Shown here: in pieces, positions 1 through 10,302 of the stretch
How positions within the stretch are numbered: position 1 is the stretch's first letter
How the letters are laid out: every line of letters starts with the position of its first letter
Assembly: GCA_963789785.1 (NCBI GenBank)
Contig: CAWBNC010000044.1
Location: forward strand, 129,901 to 193,900
Source: JAEULH01 sp963789785
GTDB taxonomy: Bacteria > Pseudomonadota > Alphaproteobacteria > Rhodospirillales > Defluviicoccaceae
Length of the DNA: 64,000 nucleotides
Reading direction: 5' to 3'
Made by a program: the position numbers and the translations under genes
Notes under the pieces: generated by a model
Told to the model about the DNA's origin: nothing
Database searches by the model: none
The model's input: only the letters and a program-made list of their open reading frames with translations

Positions 1-11
1 GCTCATGGCAT
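1..11 (-). CDS. Start of a gene leaving the window (next cobalamin gene?)
   Basis: Reading leftward, the bases just after the cobD stop contain an AAAGGA Shine-Dalgarno-like sequence (about 13-18) followed by two ATG codons (4-6 and 9-11 on the plus strand as cat). A gene downstream of cobD therefore probably starts here and runs out of the window. In many alphaproteobacteria cobC (threonine-phosphate decarboxylase-like) follows cobD, but no residues beyond the first three are visible, so identity is only a guess from context. Confidence 0.35.
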
Positions 12-22
12 GTCCTTTATAC

Positions 23-1022
23 TCAGATCACGAGAGTTACCGTGGCCAAGGTGGCAACCAGGCCGGCGTTCAGCACGCAGGCCGTTACATAAAGGCGTAG
101 CATCCGATCGATATCATCGGCGGTCGCCTCGGCATGGCCGTCGCCGAGCCAGGGTGCGTCGATTGCCCTCTCCTCGTAGCACCGGGGTCCGCCGAGACGC
201 AACGAGAGCCCGCCGGCGGCGGCGGCCTCGGGCCAGCCGGCGTTGGGCGAGCGGTGCTTGCCGGCATCGCGAACCATCGTCCTCCACGCCGAGTTTCCGC
301 CGCCCGGCGCCATGACCGTAGCCGCTGCGACAATCAGCAGTCCGGACAGACGCGCCGGCACGAGGTTGAGGAGATCGTCGAGCCGGGCGGCGCCCCATCC
401 AAACGAGCGATAGTGCGGGATCATGTGGCCGATCATGCTGTCCAGCGTGTTGGCGGCCTTGTAGACGAGCAGGCCGGGAAGGCCGAAAAGCACGGTCCAG
501 AACACGGGCGCGACAACGCCGTCGCTGAAGTTTTCGGCGCAGGAACTCGATGGCGGCGCGGGCGACGCCGGCTGCGTCGAGGCTGGCAACATCGCGGCCG
601 ACGATCTGCCCGACCGCGACCCGGCCGGCCGCAAGCCCGCCCGTTCGCAGGGCGTGGGCGACGGCTCGGACATGGGCGAACAGGCTGCGGCCTGCAAGCA
701 GCGAGACGACGAGGGCGAGCTCGACGACGACCAACGGGGGGAAGGCGCGTGACAGCGCGGTGACGATCCAGCCCATTGCACCGCACACCAAGCAGACAAC
801 GACGACGGTGAGCACGCCCAGCGCCCGGCGGCGTCCTTCGCCGGCATCTTCGCGATTAAGCGCCCGGTCGAGCCGGTCGATGAGCCGCCCGATCAGGCGG
901 ACGGGATGCGGCACGACGCCGAGAAAGCCGGGCCGGCCGCCGATCATGGCGTCGAGAATGAGGGCCGCGAGCAGCAGGAGAAGCGGCGGAACGGTGGCTG
1001 CAGCGGATCCCGGCATCAGCAT
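23..1022 (-). CDS. cobD: Adenosylcobinamide-phosphate synthase CobD/CbiB (frameshifted)
   Basis: Membrane enzyme of cobalamin biosynthesis that attaches the aminopropanol arm to cobyric acid. The N-terminal part (hydrophobic start, then a conserved HPVRLIGRLID stretch) is in one frame down to about 545. The rest resumes in another frame with the family signatures AENFSDGVVAP, KAANTLDSMIGH, DDLLNLVPARL and GGPRCYEER. Combined length is about 330 residues, as expected for CobD. Several transmembrane segments are evident. One single-base indel near 540-550 separates the halves; because both halves are fully conserved this is probably a sequence error. The ATG at 1022 has no strong ribosome site and ATG 1016 is an alternative. 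Two cobalamin riboswitches occur elsewhere in the window, but none directly precedes this gene. Confidence 0.85.
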
Positions 1023-1192
1023 GGCGCGGACTGTCGGCCGAGATGCGGCCCAGCGTCAACGCCATAGCGTCCCGCGCCAGTCCTGCATCAGTCCGATCGC
1101 GGAGCATAGCGATGAACCGTTCAGCGCGAGCAGAAGCGATGCGAGGGACAATCGTTGCCGGATCCGGTGCTTTCGCCTAACGTGCGAACTTG

Positions 1193-1269
1193 CGGGGAGT
1201 GGCGCAGCCTGGTAGCGCATCTGCTTTGGGAGCAGAGGGTCGCTGGTTCGAATCCAGTCTCCCCGACCA
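1193..1269 (+). tRNA. tRNA-Pro(TGG)
   Basis: The sequence folds into a full cloverleaf. The acceptor arm CGGGGAG (1193-1199) pairs with CTCCCCG (1259-1265). The D-arm region carries GCGCAGCCTGGTAGCGC. The anticodon stem TCTGC/GCAGA encloses loop TTTGGGA with anticodon TGG. The T-arm contains GGTTCGAATCC. The encoded ending is ACCA, so CCA is genomic. It reads CCA proline codons. There is no intron. Confidence 0.97.
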
Positions 1270-1297
1270 CCACTCCACCAGCCTTCGCGAGCCCCGA

Positions 1298-1507
1298 TCA
1301 GGCGGCGACCGCGCTCTTCAGATCGTCGACCTGGCGCCGCAAGGTCTTCAGCAAGCGGGAGTACCCGCCGTTGGCAACGATCGCGCCAAAATCGGCGCGG
1401 AGGGTTCTGGCCACTGAAACGTCGTCGATGACAACGTCAAGCACCTTGAAGCCATCGAGGGCGCCGATCCGCCAGTCAAGCGCGATCGGCGACCCGCTCG
1501 CCGGGTG
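1298..1507 (-). pseudogene. 3' remnant of an MlaC/Ttg2D-type phospholipid-binding protein gene
   Basis: Read on the minus strand, 69 codons without a start codon encode a stretch resembling the C-terminal end of MlaC/HpnM proteins: a LDWRIG strand, then DGFKVLDVVIDDVSVA, then RADFGAIVANGGYSRLLKTLR, ending AVAA and a stop. A TAA (1508-1510) lies directly upstream in frame and I could not find the N-terminal two thirds in any frame further up. MlaC family proteins carry phospholipids across the periplasm and are about 200 residues long, so only one third is here. It lies 28 bases past the 3' end of tRNA-Pro, a common recombination site. Identification rests on the DVVIxxVSxA pattern and is my reading. 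Confidence 0.6.
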
Positions 1508-1760
1508 TTACGCCTGCGGGGTTGTAGGCAGAGAGGCAAACTTGGCGGAGTACTCACACGCTGTAAAAGGTGGACAGCTGGTGCGTTACCGACACGGGGG
1601 TCGGATGCAGTTGTCAGGACACACGGGCAACCGCTATACTTTGGGTTTGCAGCGTGCTCGTGCTTGCGAAGCATAACAAAAATGCGAAACGCGGGCCTGC
1701 GCGGGAAATGAGCTCCGGAACGAGCCGTGCGTGTGGGACGCAATTGCTGCGAGGGGGCTT

Positions 1761-4700
1761 ATGCGCGTGCTTCGGCTGGCACTTGTTGCCGGCGCAGCTA
1801 CGCTCTTACCGTTTGCGACGGCGGCCGCCGCGGCAGAGCGGTGCGCGGCGCCGATCGGCAGGGTTGTCTCGGTACAGGGCAGCGTTGATCTTCAGCGCGA
1901 AGCCAGGCACGTCTGGCAGCCTGCCGCGCTCGACCAGGATCTGTGCGTCAACGATCTGATCCGCGTCGGCAACCGCAGTCGCGCCGCCATCGTGCTCCTC
2001 AACGACGGCGTCATCCGGATCGACCAGAATACGAGACTTCGTCTTTCCCGTGTCGAAGCCGAGGCGCCATCTCTGCTCGAGCTGATTTTCGGCAAGCTCT
2101 ATTTCTTTAGCCGACGTTCGCGGGCGCTCAGCGTCAATACGCCTTTCGTCAATGCCGCGGTCGAGGGCACGGAATTTTTCGTCGCCGTCGCAGCCGATCG
2201 AGCTCAAATCACTGTTTTCGAAGGCCGGGTCAGCGCCGCCAACGAGCGCGGACGCCTGACGCTGACGGCAGGGCAGTCGGCGCTGGCGCGCGCCGGTGAA
2301 AAGCCGGTGGGCGTCCTCCTCGTTCAACCGCGCAACGCCGTCCAGTGGGCTGTCTATTATCCGCCCATCCTGTTCACCGGCCATCCTGGCGCTCCCGGCC
2401 AGAAGCCGCCATGGCCGCCGGCGCTGCAGGCGGCGGCCGCGGCCGCCTCACGCGGCGAAACCGAAGCGGCCTTCGCCGCTCTCGACGCCGTCCCAACCGA
2501 TCAGCGCGGCGCCGACTTTCAGGTTCTGGCGGCTTCCCTGCTGCTTTCCGTCGGACGGCTTCGCGAAGCGCAGGCTGCGCTGAAACAAGCTCTCGACATC
2601 GATCCGAAGGCCGCGCGGGCGTATGCGCTGCGTGCGGTGGTCGCCGTGGTCAACGACGCTCCGGCAGCCGCGCTTGCCGACGCCGAGCGAGCGATGAGGC
2701 TGGCGCCGGAGTCCGCCGAAGCCGCGATAGCCCTGTCCTACGCCCTGCAAGCCAATCTCCGGCTCGATGCCGCGCGCGACACCCTGCTGAAGGCGGCGGC
2801 GGATCATCCGGAAAACGCGCTTGCGTGGGCGCGACTGGCCGAACTCTGGCTCGAACTTGGCTATGTGAACCGAGCCGCGCGGGCGATCGACAAGGCAGCC
2901 GCGCTCGCTCCTGATCTCGAAAGGATTCAGACCGTGCGCGGTTTCGTCGCCCTTGCTGGCTTCCGCTATAGCCGCGCGAAGGATGCGTTCCGAAAGGCCG
3001 TGTCGCTGGACAGCGCCAGCCCGCTGGCGCGGTTCGGCCTGGGTCTCGCCACCATCCGAGCCGGCGATCTCGGCCGCGGCCGCAACGACATCGAGGTCGC
3101 CGCCGGGCTCGATCCGAACCGGTCGCTGCTGCGCTCATACCTGGGCAAGGCCTATTTCGCGGAACGACGCGAGGCGCTCGCCAGCGAGCAGTACGCAATC
3201 GCCAAGGATCTTGATCCCCGCGATCCGACGCCCTGGCTCTATGACGCCATCCTCAAACAAAGCGAAAACCGTCCCGTGGAGGCGCTCGACGATCTGGAGC
3301 GCTCGATCAAGCTGAACGACAACCGCGCCGTTTACCGCTCGCGCCTGCTGCTCGATCAGGATCTGGCGTCGCGTCAGGTCGGCGTCGCGAGAATCTACAA
3401 CGACCTCGGCTTCGACGCGCTCGGAGTGACTGAGGCGACGCGCTCGCTGACCCTGGATCCCGGCAACGCTTCGGCCCACCGCTTTCTCGCCGATACCTAT
3501 GCCACGCAGCCGCGTACGGAAATTGCCCAGGTCAGCGAGCTTCTTCAGGCGCAGCTCCTTCAGAACATTAACATCAACCCGGTGCAGCCAAGCCTTGCTG
3601 AGACGCGGCTGAACTTCGCCACCGCTGGCCTGCTCGGCGGCGGCTTCAACGAGTTCTCGCCCGTGTTCGAGCGCAACCAGGTGCGCCTCGATCTGAGCGG
3701 CGTGGTCGGCAACAACCAGACCTACGGCAACGAAGCCGTCGTCTCGGCGATCTACGACGGGCTCTCCCTCAGCGCCGGCCAGTTCCACTACCAGACCAAC
3801 GGCTTTCGCCAGAACAACGACCTCAGCCACGACATCTACAACGTCTTCGCCCAGGCGGCGATCAGCCCGACCTTCAATGTTCAGGCCGAGCTGCGCAGCC
3901 GGCGGACCGAGTCCGGCGACCTCCGGCTGAACTTCGATCCGCGCTCGTTTTCGCCGGATCGGGACCGGGATCTCGATCAGGACACCGCCCGCATCGGCGC
4001 CCGCTACTCGCCGGCCCCCGGCAACGACGTCATCGCGTCGGTGATCTACAGCAATCGCAATGACAAGCTGACGAACACAGGACGCTTTTCGGCGAACCCT
4101 TCACTTTCGACATTGACAGCCGCGCGCAGCAGCGCGGGGTCCAGGGCGAGGCGCAGTGGATCCTGAGCCGGGAGCGCTACAATCTCCGTTCCGGCTTCGG
4201 CGCCTACGACATCGACGTCCGACGGCGCAGCAGCTACGAAAGTGAGATCTTTATCCAGCCGAGACGCGCGACGGACGAGACCATCGAGCAGTACAGCGGC
4301 TACGTCTACAGCGATGTCGTCCTGCCGGCGGACGTTACCTGGACGCTCGGTCTCAGCTATGACACCTACGAGGAAGGCGATACCGACTTCGACCTGATCG
4401 CGCCGAAGTTCGGCGTCCAGTGGGCTGTAACCGACGCGCTGCGCCTGCGCGCCGCGGCGGTGCGGACGCTGAAACCGGCGCTCCTCGCCAACCAGACGAT
4501 CCAGCCTACCCAGGTCGCCGGCTTCAACCAGTTCTTCGACGATCTCAACGGGACCAAGTCCTGGCTCTACGGCGTCGGCCTCGACGTCCGGCTGGCGAAG
4601 CGGCTTTACGGCGGGATCGAGGCGACGCACCGCGATCTGGATGAGTATTTTACGACTTCGACGGGGTCAGCCGATCCACGAACGGCAGAGGAGACCGGCG

Positions 4701-5138
4701 CGCGCGCCTACCTGAACTGGGCGCCGCACCCTGAGTGGGCGTTCAGCGCCGAGCTGCTTTACGATCGCTACCAGCGCGACGACGATTACCTGGGATCTGC
4801 CCAACGACGTGAGCACCTACGCCGCGCCGTTGAGCGTGCGCTATTTCAGCCCGAGCGGCATCTTCGCCGGCGCGGGCGTCAGCTTCGTCTATCAGGACGT
4901 GAAGCAGCGGAGCGGCAGTCCCTTTCCCGAAGGCGACGACACCTTCTACATCCTCGACGCCGGCGTCGGCTACCGCTTCCCCCACCGGCGCGGCCTGATC
5001 AGCGTCGGGGTGCAGAACGTCCTCGATCACGACTTCAACTATCAGGACGACAGTTACCGGAAGACCGGGAACGACCCGGCGCTCAGCCCCTACATTCCGG
5101 ATCGAACCATTATCGGGCGGCTGACATTGAACTTCTAG
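1761..5138 (+). CDS. FecR-domain / TPR / outer membrane beta-barrel protein (frameshifted)
   Basis: Start chosen at ATG 1761, preceded by GAGGGGG at 1751. A Sec signal peptide (about residues 1-28, ending AAAAAERC) leads into a FecR-type domain (about 30-160; VSVQGSVDLQ, LCVNDLIRVGNRSRAAI, DGVIRIDQNTRLRL). About 200-550 is a run of TPR helices (ALRAVVAVVNDAPAAALADAE, AKAYFAERREALASEQY). From about 600 to the end there are alternating amphipathic strands typical of an outer membrane barrel, ending in GRLTLNF with the terminal Phe used by the BAM machinery. The reading frame changes near 4085 and near 4795 while conservation-like strand pattern continues, giving about 1130 residues in total. 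Substrate is unknown; it could assemble or export a surface polymer, or be a receptor. No neighbour clarifies the role. Confidence 0.7.
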
Positions 5139-5164
5139 ACTTGAACAACAATAAACAGTGAAGG

Positions 5165-5479
5165 ATGATCATTATGTTTTTGCAGGTTGACCCTGGAACA
5201 CGAAGACGCGGATTCGGACGCTTGTGCATGGCTGTCGGTTCTGTGCGCCATTTCGGCCGTGTGTCTTGCGCCGATCGGCATCGGCCGACACCCACGTTGG
5301 CTCCGCCTGCCGCCCCGCCTGGAACGCCGGCGGCGGCGGCTTTGTCCTGGTCGGCAAGTGCAATCGCCGCCGAGCCCACGGAAGGTTGCGTCAAGGATCC
5401 GTGCACCGGTAAGTTCATCTGCTGCGACAAGACCAGCGGCAGCCTGAATTGCACGACTATGGAACCGAAGAAGAAGTAG
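5165..5479 (+). CDS. Small cysteine-containing hypothetical protein
   Basis: A 104-codon frame ends with a compact cysteine cluster (EGCVKDPCTGKFICCDKT and SLNCTTMEPKKK). The tail looks genuine, but the N-terminal half in this frame is atypical (Arg/Pro rich). An overlapping frame offers a more signal-like hydrophobic stretch (AWLSVLCAISAVCLAPIG), so at least one indel between about 5230 and 5340 is likely. It lies 26 bases after the large barrel protein and could be co-transcribed. No family is recognised. A small secreted or lipid-attached protein with paired cysteines is the most that can be inferred. Confidence 0.4.
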   Translation: MIIMFLQVDPGTRRRGFGRLCMAVGSVRHFGRVSCADRHRPTPTLAPPAAPPGTPAAAALSWSASAIAAEPTEGCVKDPCTGKFICCDKTSGSLNCTTMEPKKK

Positions 5480-5537
5480 CCGCAGGCGGCCGGATCGGCC
5501 CGTCGGCGCGCCTCAACCGGACAGCAGAGGGACAGGC

Positions 5538-6010
5538 ATGGAAACCACCAGCGCACCGCAGACCCGCCACGATCATCCGCGTCGCCCGAGTGATCGGCGG
5601 CCCGCAGGCCGAGGTCTACCGGGCATGGACCGACCCGGCGACGAAGCCGACATGGTGGGGCAAGACCGCGCGGGGAAAACTGACCGTCTGCGAGATGGAC
5701 GTGCGCGTCGGCGGGCGCTTTCGCTACGAGATGACGCCTGCCGGGGGCGGAGGCGCCCGAGGTCGCCGCGGGCGAGCACATCGAGGTGAGCCCGCCGCAA
5801 CGTCTCGTTTTCACCTGGCCGGGAAGCGCCGATGGCAGCGGTGAAGGGGAAACCGCGGTCACGATCGAGTTCGTCGATCTTCGCGACGGCACGACCCGCG
5901 GCGTCGTCACCCAGGAAGGCGTGGTCGATCAACGCATCGCCACGGTCTATCGCGCCGCATGGTCCAACATGCTCCAGGATCTGGCCATGCTCTTTGCCGG
6001 GCCGCGCTGA
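5538..6010 (+). CDS. SRPBCC / AHSA1-domain protein (frameshifted)
   Basis: The product belongs to the START-like AHSA1 group (activator of Hsp90 ATPase homologue domain; many members bind small hydrophobic ligands). Diagnostic pieces are VYRAWTDPATKPTWWGK, GGRFRYEM and, after a frame change near 5750-5780, PPQRLVFTWPG and a C-terminal helix AAWSNMLQDLAMLFAG. A second small shift near 5565 separates the ATG (METTSAPQTR) from the first beta strand IIRVARVIGGPQAEV. Total length of about 155 residues is normal. Ligand is unknown. Both shifts look like sequence indels because every structural element of the family is present. Confidence 0.75.
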
Positions 6011-6159
6011 ATCGGCGCCGCCCGCTTCGATCGTCGGGACAGGTGTTGCGAGAAATGAGCGAGAACCTCCGCGCCGAGGCCTCTTACGTTAATGCGGACC
6101 TGTCGGGGAAACATCACCATCCGGTCCTCGCAATTTCAAAGTTGTCGGAGGAGTGAAAG

Positions 6160-6397
6160 ATGAATAGCGAGGGAGACAGGAGCAGTTCGGAGAATCAGGG
6201 CGAAGGTAACCGAGAGGCCGCCAAAGCCTACAACGAAGACACAAAGAAATTCGTCGAAGCCGGCAAGGTCGACGAAAGCGCGGCCAAGGCCAAAGCAGCG
6301 GTCGAAGGTGAAGAGAAGACCGAGCTCGACGAAGCTGAGAAGGCCGGGCCTTGAGAAGGCCAAGGAACTCGACCCGAACGTGCACCGCGAGCGCTGA
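6160..6397 (+). CDS. Small hydrophilic conserved protein (frameshift near the end)
   Basis: A very charged, helix-forming protein with the pattern NREAAKAYNEDTKKFVEAGK, then KAKAAVEGEEKTELDEAEKAG. After one surplus C in GGGCC near 6350 the natural ending LEKAKELDPNVHRER and stop (6395-6397) follow in the next frame. This resembles a widespread uncharacterised family of about 75 residues in proteobacteria, which has no enzymatic motif and no signal peptide. It has a good ribosome site (GGAGGAG) just upstream of the ATG at 6160. Confidence 0.6.
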
Positions 6398-6541
6398 CGG
6401 ACATCCGGCTCTTGCGGCGGCATCGTCCGCGCCTGGTTGCGCGGTCGAGCCCGGCGCGTCCGGAAGGCTGGTGCCGCCGTGTCGAACCTTACTCGCGGGA
6501 CAAGTAGTACTCGCCATCCCAGTCGCGTCTTCTACAGGATC

Positions 6542-8189
6542 ATGGCAGGGCCTTTGGTCGTCGCCGCGATCATGGGTGCGAGCGCGTCTTCTCAGGCGGG
6601 AAAGCTCGGCAGCGCGGCCGCGGCATGCTCGGGCGCGGCCGCCTGCGATGGACGATGCGCTCCGCCGCGACGTCAGGGTTGTGACGCCGAGCGCCGTACC
6701 TGATGCGCGCGCGATCCTGAATGCCGCTCAGGCGGAAGACGGCGGGCGCCTGTCATTCGCGGTGGAACAGCCCGGACCAACGGGCCCCGCCGCGATCGAC
6801 ATTCGGATCGATGGCCTGCGCGACTTGGCTATTCCCAGATCTCTCAGCAACGATCTTGTCTACGAAGACATGCGGCGCACCCAGATCGTCGACGATCCGC
6901 GGTCGTCGCTCTCGGCGCTGTGGCGGGTGGATGAAGCGACGGTCATCGCCGCCGACCTTGCCTACGATGTCGTCGAACATCGCCTGCCCGATCTGCGCGA
7001 AGAGGGCTATCTCCCGCCCGCCTCGGCGCTGAAGCTGAGGGATTACGTCGTCGCTGCGACCTACCTCGATACCTATACCGGGTTCAAGGCCGTCGCCTTC
7101 GAACGGCGCGATCCCGACGCCGGGGGACGCTCATCGTATCTACGCGATCGCCGGCACCCAGGTCTTCGTCAATACCGATTTTCGCGACTGGGCCGCCGGC
7201 CTGACCATGGCCCGCGCGCACATGGTCTCGACCGCTGCCCTTCGCCTGATCGCCGACGCGGCCGACTATGCCGGTGATCCGGAGCATGGCGGCGAAGTCT
7301 TCATCACCGGGCAAAGCCAGGGCGCGCTTACGGCTCAGGGCGTGGGCTTTCTGCTTCAGGAGTATCTCGACGCCGGCGCTGCGCGCGCAGCCTCACCTCG
7401 TCCACGTGGTCTCGTGGGGTGCCGTCGGCGCCCTCCAGCCGATCGTCACCATGATCCAGCGCGAGCGCGCCGGCCAGGGCCGTGACTTCCCGCTTTCCTT
7501 CGAGCGCCATTGGGCGGCGACGGACCCGGACTATGCCGGGGCCATGGCGGTGTGGAACTCGGCTGAGCCGAACCTGGTCACGCCTCGGCGACGATGCCAT
7601 CGCGGCTCATATCGGCGTCGTCGCCGCTGAAATGCGGGTGGTCGGTTACTTCTTCGAGATCGATCCCTTCGCCCGCGCCGGGACGTTCCTTGGCACCACG
7701 CTGGTTTTCCCCACCGCCTTCGTTCTTCCCGCCGACTGCGAGCAACTCGTTACCGAGCTCATGTTTCAGACCCGCGCCGGCAATCTCGGCATCACCTTGG
7801 AATCGCATTTTCTCAAGGGATATCAGCGCGCCGTCGCCCGCGGCGCGCTCGCTGTCGCGCGTCCCGGCCGAGCCCGGGAAGTGGGGCTGGGTCGTCGACC
7901 TGCTGCCCACCGGCGATGTGCTCGGCGAATTCTGGTTGCGCGAGATCTACCGCGACAAGGTTCTGTCGACGGACTCCAACTGGCGCGCCTGCAGGAGCGC
8001 CGGGCAGTGGCGGACCGAGCGCAACGGGTCGTGCCGCCGCGGCTACTGGCCGGGCTGCTCGCAACGAGCGCCTGTCGAGCGGCGGGGAAGCGGACACTGT
8101 CCGTTGAGACCGCGCGCTGGTGTCTGATCGACGCGCCGCCGATCGGCCTCGACGAAAGCGCCGCCATCGCCGCTATATCCGGGCGTTAG
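6542..8189 (+). CDS. Secreted lipase-like alpha/beta hydrolase (several frameshifts)
   Basis: A signal-peptide-like start (PLVVAAIMGASASSQAG) is followed in successive frames by about 500 residues. Between about 7130 and 7350 lie the best landmarks: IYAIAGTQVFVNTDFRDWAAG, resembling the AGT...DW region of class 3 lipases, and the nucleophile elbow GEVFITGQSQGA (GxSxG with Gln in both variable places). Later segments include HLVHVVSWGAVGAL and a C-terminal block WGWVVDLLPTGDVLGEF. The frame changes near 6645, 7125, 7390, 7580, 7860 and 7990. That is more breaks than in most genes here, so either poor sequence or true decay is possible. The catalytic acid and histidine were not assigned. Substrate unknown. 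Confidence 0.5.
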
Positions 8190-8202
8190 CGACCGGCGGT
8201 GA

Positions 8203-8493
8203 TCAGGCCGTAACCGCCACCTCCGCCTTGCCGGCGAGGATCGTCGGCGGGTCCGGTTGCAGATCGGCGACATTTTCCTTCAACCACCGCGCCGCCAGAT
8301 CGTTCGATTCCCGGGCCATTCTCTCGGTGGAAAAGACGCTGAGTGTTGCCATGCTCCCACCGCCGCCGTCGACCGCGTAGTAGGCGATGAAACCCGGGCT
8401 CTTTCTCAGCAACGGAACGAAGCTCTCGGCGATCCGGCCGCAGACCTGGCTGACCGAGCGGACGTTATCGTAGCGGCGCACACTGACGTACAT
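8203..8493 (-). CDS. Small ABM-like (dimeric alpha-beta barrel) protein
   Basis: A 96-residue protein starting MYVSVRRYDNV, preferred over the ATG two codons earlier because GAGGAG sits 8 bases before 8493. The pattern of an opening strand, a helix with VSQVCGRIAESFVPLL, a strand GFIAYYAVDGGGGSMATLSVF and a closing helix AARWLKENVADL matches the antibiotic-biosynthesis-monooxygenase-like fold. Members often act as small dimeric oxygenases or stress proteins, but no catalytic residues are evident. It converges with the lipase-like gene, with 13 bases between the stops. Confidence 0.55.
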   Translation of the reverse strand: MYVSVRRYDNVRSVSQVCGRIAESFVPLLRKSPGFIAYYAVDGGGGSMATLSVFSTERMARESNDLAARWLKENVADLQPDPPTILAGKAEVAVTA

Positions 8494-8579
8494 TCCCATA
8501 CTCCTCTGCCTGCAGGCGAAGGCGAAGGCTCGCCAGCCGCGGCGGCACTTCGGACCATCCCCGCCACGGCGGGATTGAT

Positions 8580-9432
8580 CTAGTTGTAGGTGAAGAAACC
8601 GCGGCCGGTCTTGCGCCCAAGGTATCCGGCATCGACCATCTGCTTTAACAGCGGGCTCGGCCGGTACTTGGGGTCGTCGAAGCCCTCATAGAGCGTCTGC
8701 ATGATGTCGAGGATGACGTCGAGGCCGATCAGGTCGGCGAGCGCCAGCGGCCCCATCGGATGATTGGCGCCGAGCTTCATCGCGTTGTCGATGTCCTCCG
8801 GCTGGGTCAGGCCTTCGTACAGGCAGTTGATGCCCTCGTTGATCATCGGCACCAGGACGCGATTGACGACGAAGCCATACGAATCCTTCACCACGTGGGG
8901 AGTCTTGCCGATGCGCCGGCTCACGTCTTCGATGGCACGGCACACTTCGTCCTGGGTCTGAAGCGCCCGGATGATCTCGACGAGCTTCATCATGCGGGAC
9001 TGGATTGAAAAAATGCATGCCGATGACCTGGCCCGGCCTTTTCGTCGCCGCGGCGATCTTGGTCAGCGAAATCGACGACGTGTTCGAGGTGAGGATCGCA
9101 TCGGACTTGCAGATCCGGTCAAGCTCGCCGAACAGCTTCTGTTTCAGGTCGACCTTCTCCAGGGCCGCCTCAACCACCAGATCCCGGTCGGCGAAGTCGT
9201 CAATCCTGGTTGTGGTGCGGATCCGCGCCAGCGCCGAGTCACGGTCGTCGGCGCTCATCTTGTCCCGGCTCACCAGCCGGTCGAGGCTCTTGCGGACTGT
9301 CTCCAGTCCCCGCTGAACGGCCTGCTCGCTGATATCGCTCATCACGACGTCGAGACCGCCGGCGGCAAAGGTCTGGGCGATGCCGTTGCCCATGGTTCCG
9401 GCGCCGACGACGCCGACCTTGTCGATGCTCAT
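8580..9432 (-). CDS. 3-hydroxybutyryl-CoA / 3-hydroxyacyl-CoA dehydrogenase (one frameshift)
   Basis: Cytosolic NAD(P)-dependent enzyme that interconverts acetoacetyl-CoA-type and 3-hydroxyacyl-CoA esters, used in butyrate/PHB-related metabolism or beta-oxidation. The Rossmann motif is VGVVGAGTMGNGIAQ near the N-terminus. The catalytic region is TSNTSSISLTKIAAA followed by VIGMHFFNPVP with the active-site His. After a frame change near 8995 the C-terminal domain continues (DSYGFVVNRVLVPMINEG, NHPMGPLALADLIGLD, YLGRKTGRGFFTYN). Combined length is about 283 residues, as in single-domain HBDs. GGAGG precedes ATG 9432. Confidence 0.88.
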
Positions 9433-9608
9433 GTTTTCCTCCCTGCTTTTGCGGCGGTTCGCCCGCGTGGCGAACCCGTCGACGGTGCGACTGTAGCAGG
9501 GCGCGAGGAAATGCGAGCCCTGCGCGATCCGTCAGGGTCGCAGCGGGCTTTTCCGCGGGCGGCGAACGGTCGGGCCGCGATCAAGGCGGGCCCACGAGCC
9601 CGGCCCCT

Positions 9609-10151
9609 TCAGGCGGTCCAGGTGCGAACGTCGCCGATGTCGACGTGGACAAAACTCCGCCTGGGGTAATAGCCGACCCCGCCGCCCCGCATGTCCCGCG
9701 CCGTCCGCGCGACATCGCGCGCGCCGACACCGGGAACCATGATGTCGATGGCCTTGGCTTCGATGTGAAGACTGTGCTTTGCGACGGCGCGATTTCTGCG
9801 CCCGAGCAGAGCGTTCGTTTCCGCCGAGCGATAGCCCGAAAGCACCTCGAAGGCGCCGCCGGTGCCAAGCCGCTGCCCAAGCGCATAAAGCAGGTCAAGA
9901 AGCTGCGGCGAGACCGGCTTGATCTCGTTGATCCGGTAGTCCCGCAGGATATAGTTGATCTGCTTCAGCACTCCCGGGAGGTAGCGCCCATTGGCGAAGT
10001 AGATGGCGTTCAACCGCTCGCCGGTATGAGCGTGAAAAAGCGAGAGCACGCGTTCCTGGCGCAGCGGCGCCTTCGCCCAGCTGGGGACCGGAGCCAATAC
10101 CGCGGCCGCCGCCAGCCCAACGCCAAGAAAACGCCGACGGCCCAGGTGCAT
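9609..10151 (-). CDS. DUF882 (YcbK-like) murein-related protein with Tat signal
   Basis: The start at 10151 gives a twin-arginine signal (GRRRFLGVGLAAAAVL). The mature part has the M15A/DUF882 fold, with the zinc-ligand pattern seen in SGYRSAETNALLGRR, KHSLHIEAKAIDIMVPG and SFVHVDIGDVRTW. Such proteins are thought to act as periplasmic peptidoglycan hydrolases or binding proteins. It lies directly downstream of the YcbB-type L,D-transpeptidase on the same strand, the same pairing as ycbB-ycbK in Escherichia coli, which supports a joint cell-wall role. The reading frame is intact. Confidence 0.85.
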   Translation of the reverse strand: MHLGRRRFLGVGLAAAAVLAPVPSWAKAPLRQERVLSLFHAHTGERLNAIYFANGRYLPGVLKQINYILRDYRINEIKPVSPQLLDLLYALGQRLGTGGAFEVLSGYRSAETNALLGRRNRAVAKHSLHIEAKAIDIMVPGVGARDVARTARDMRGGGVGYYPRRSFVHVDIGDVRTWTA

Positions 10152-10302
10152 ATCGTCTCGGTCCCGATCCACGGTCGTGTCCCTTTTATTGTCGCCTAAC
10201 CGGACAGGCCTTTTTGCCTGTGCGAAATCGGTGCCGTCAAGCAATAGCGTGGGTTCGCAGGCCAAATCGGTGCAATCGGTGGCCGTCAGGAACCACCTTA
10301 AA

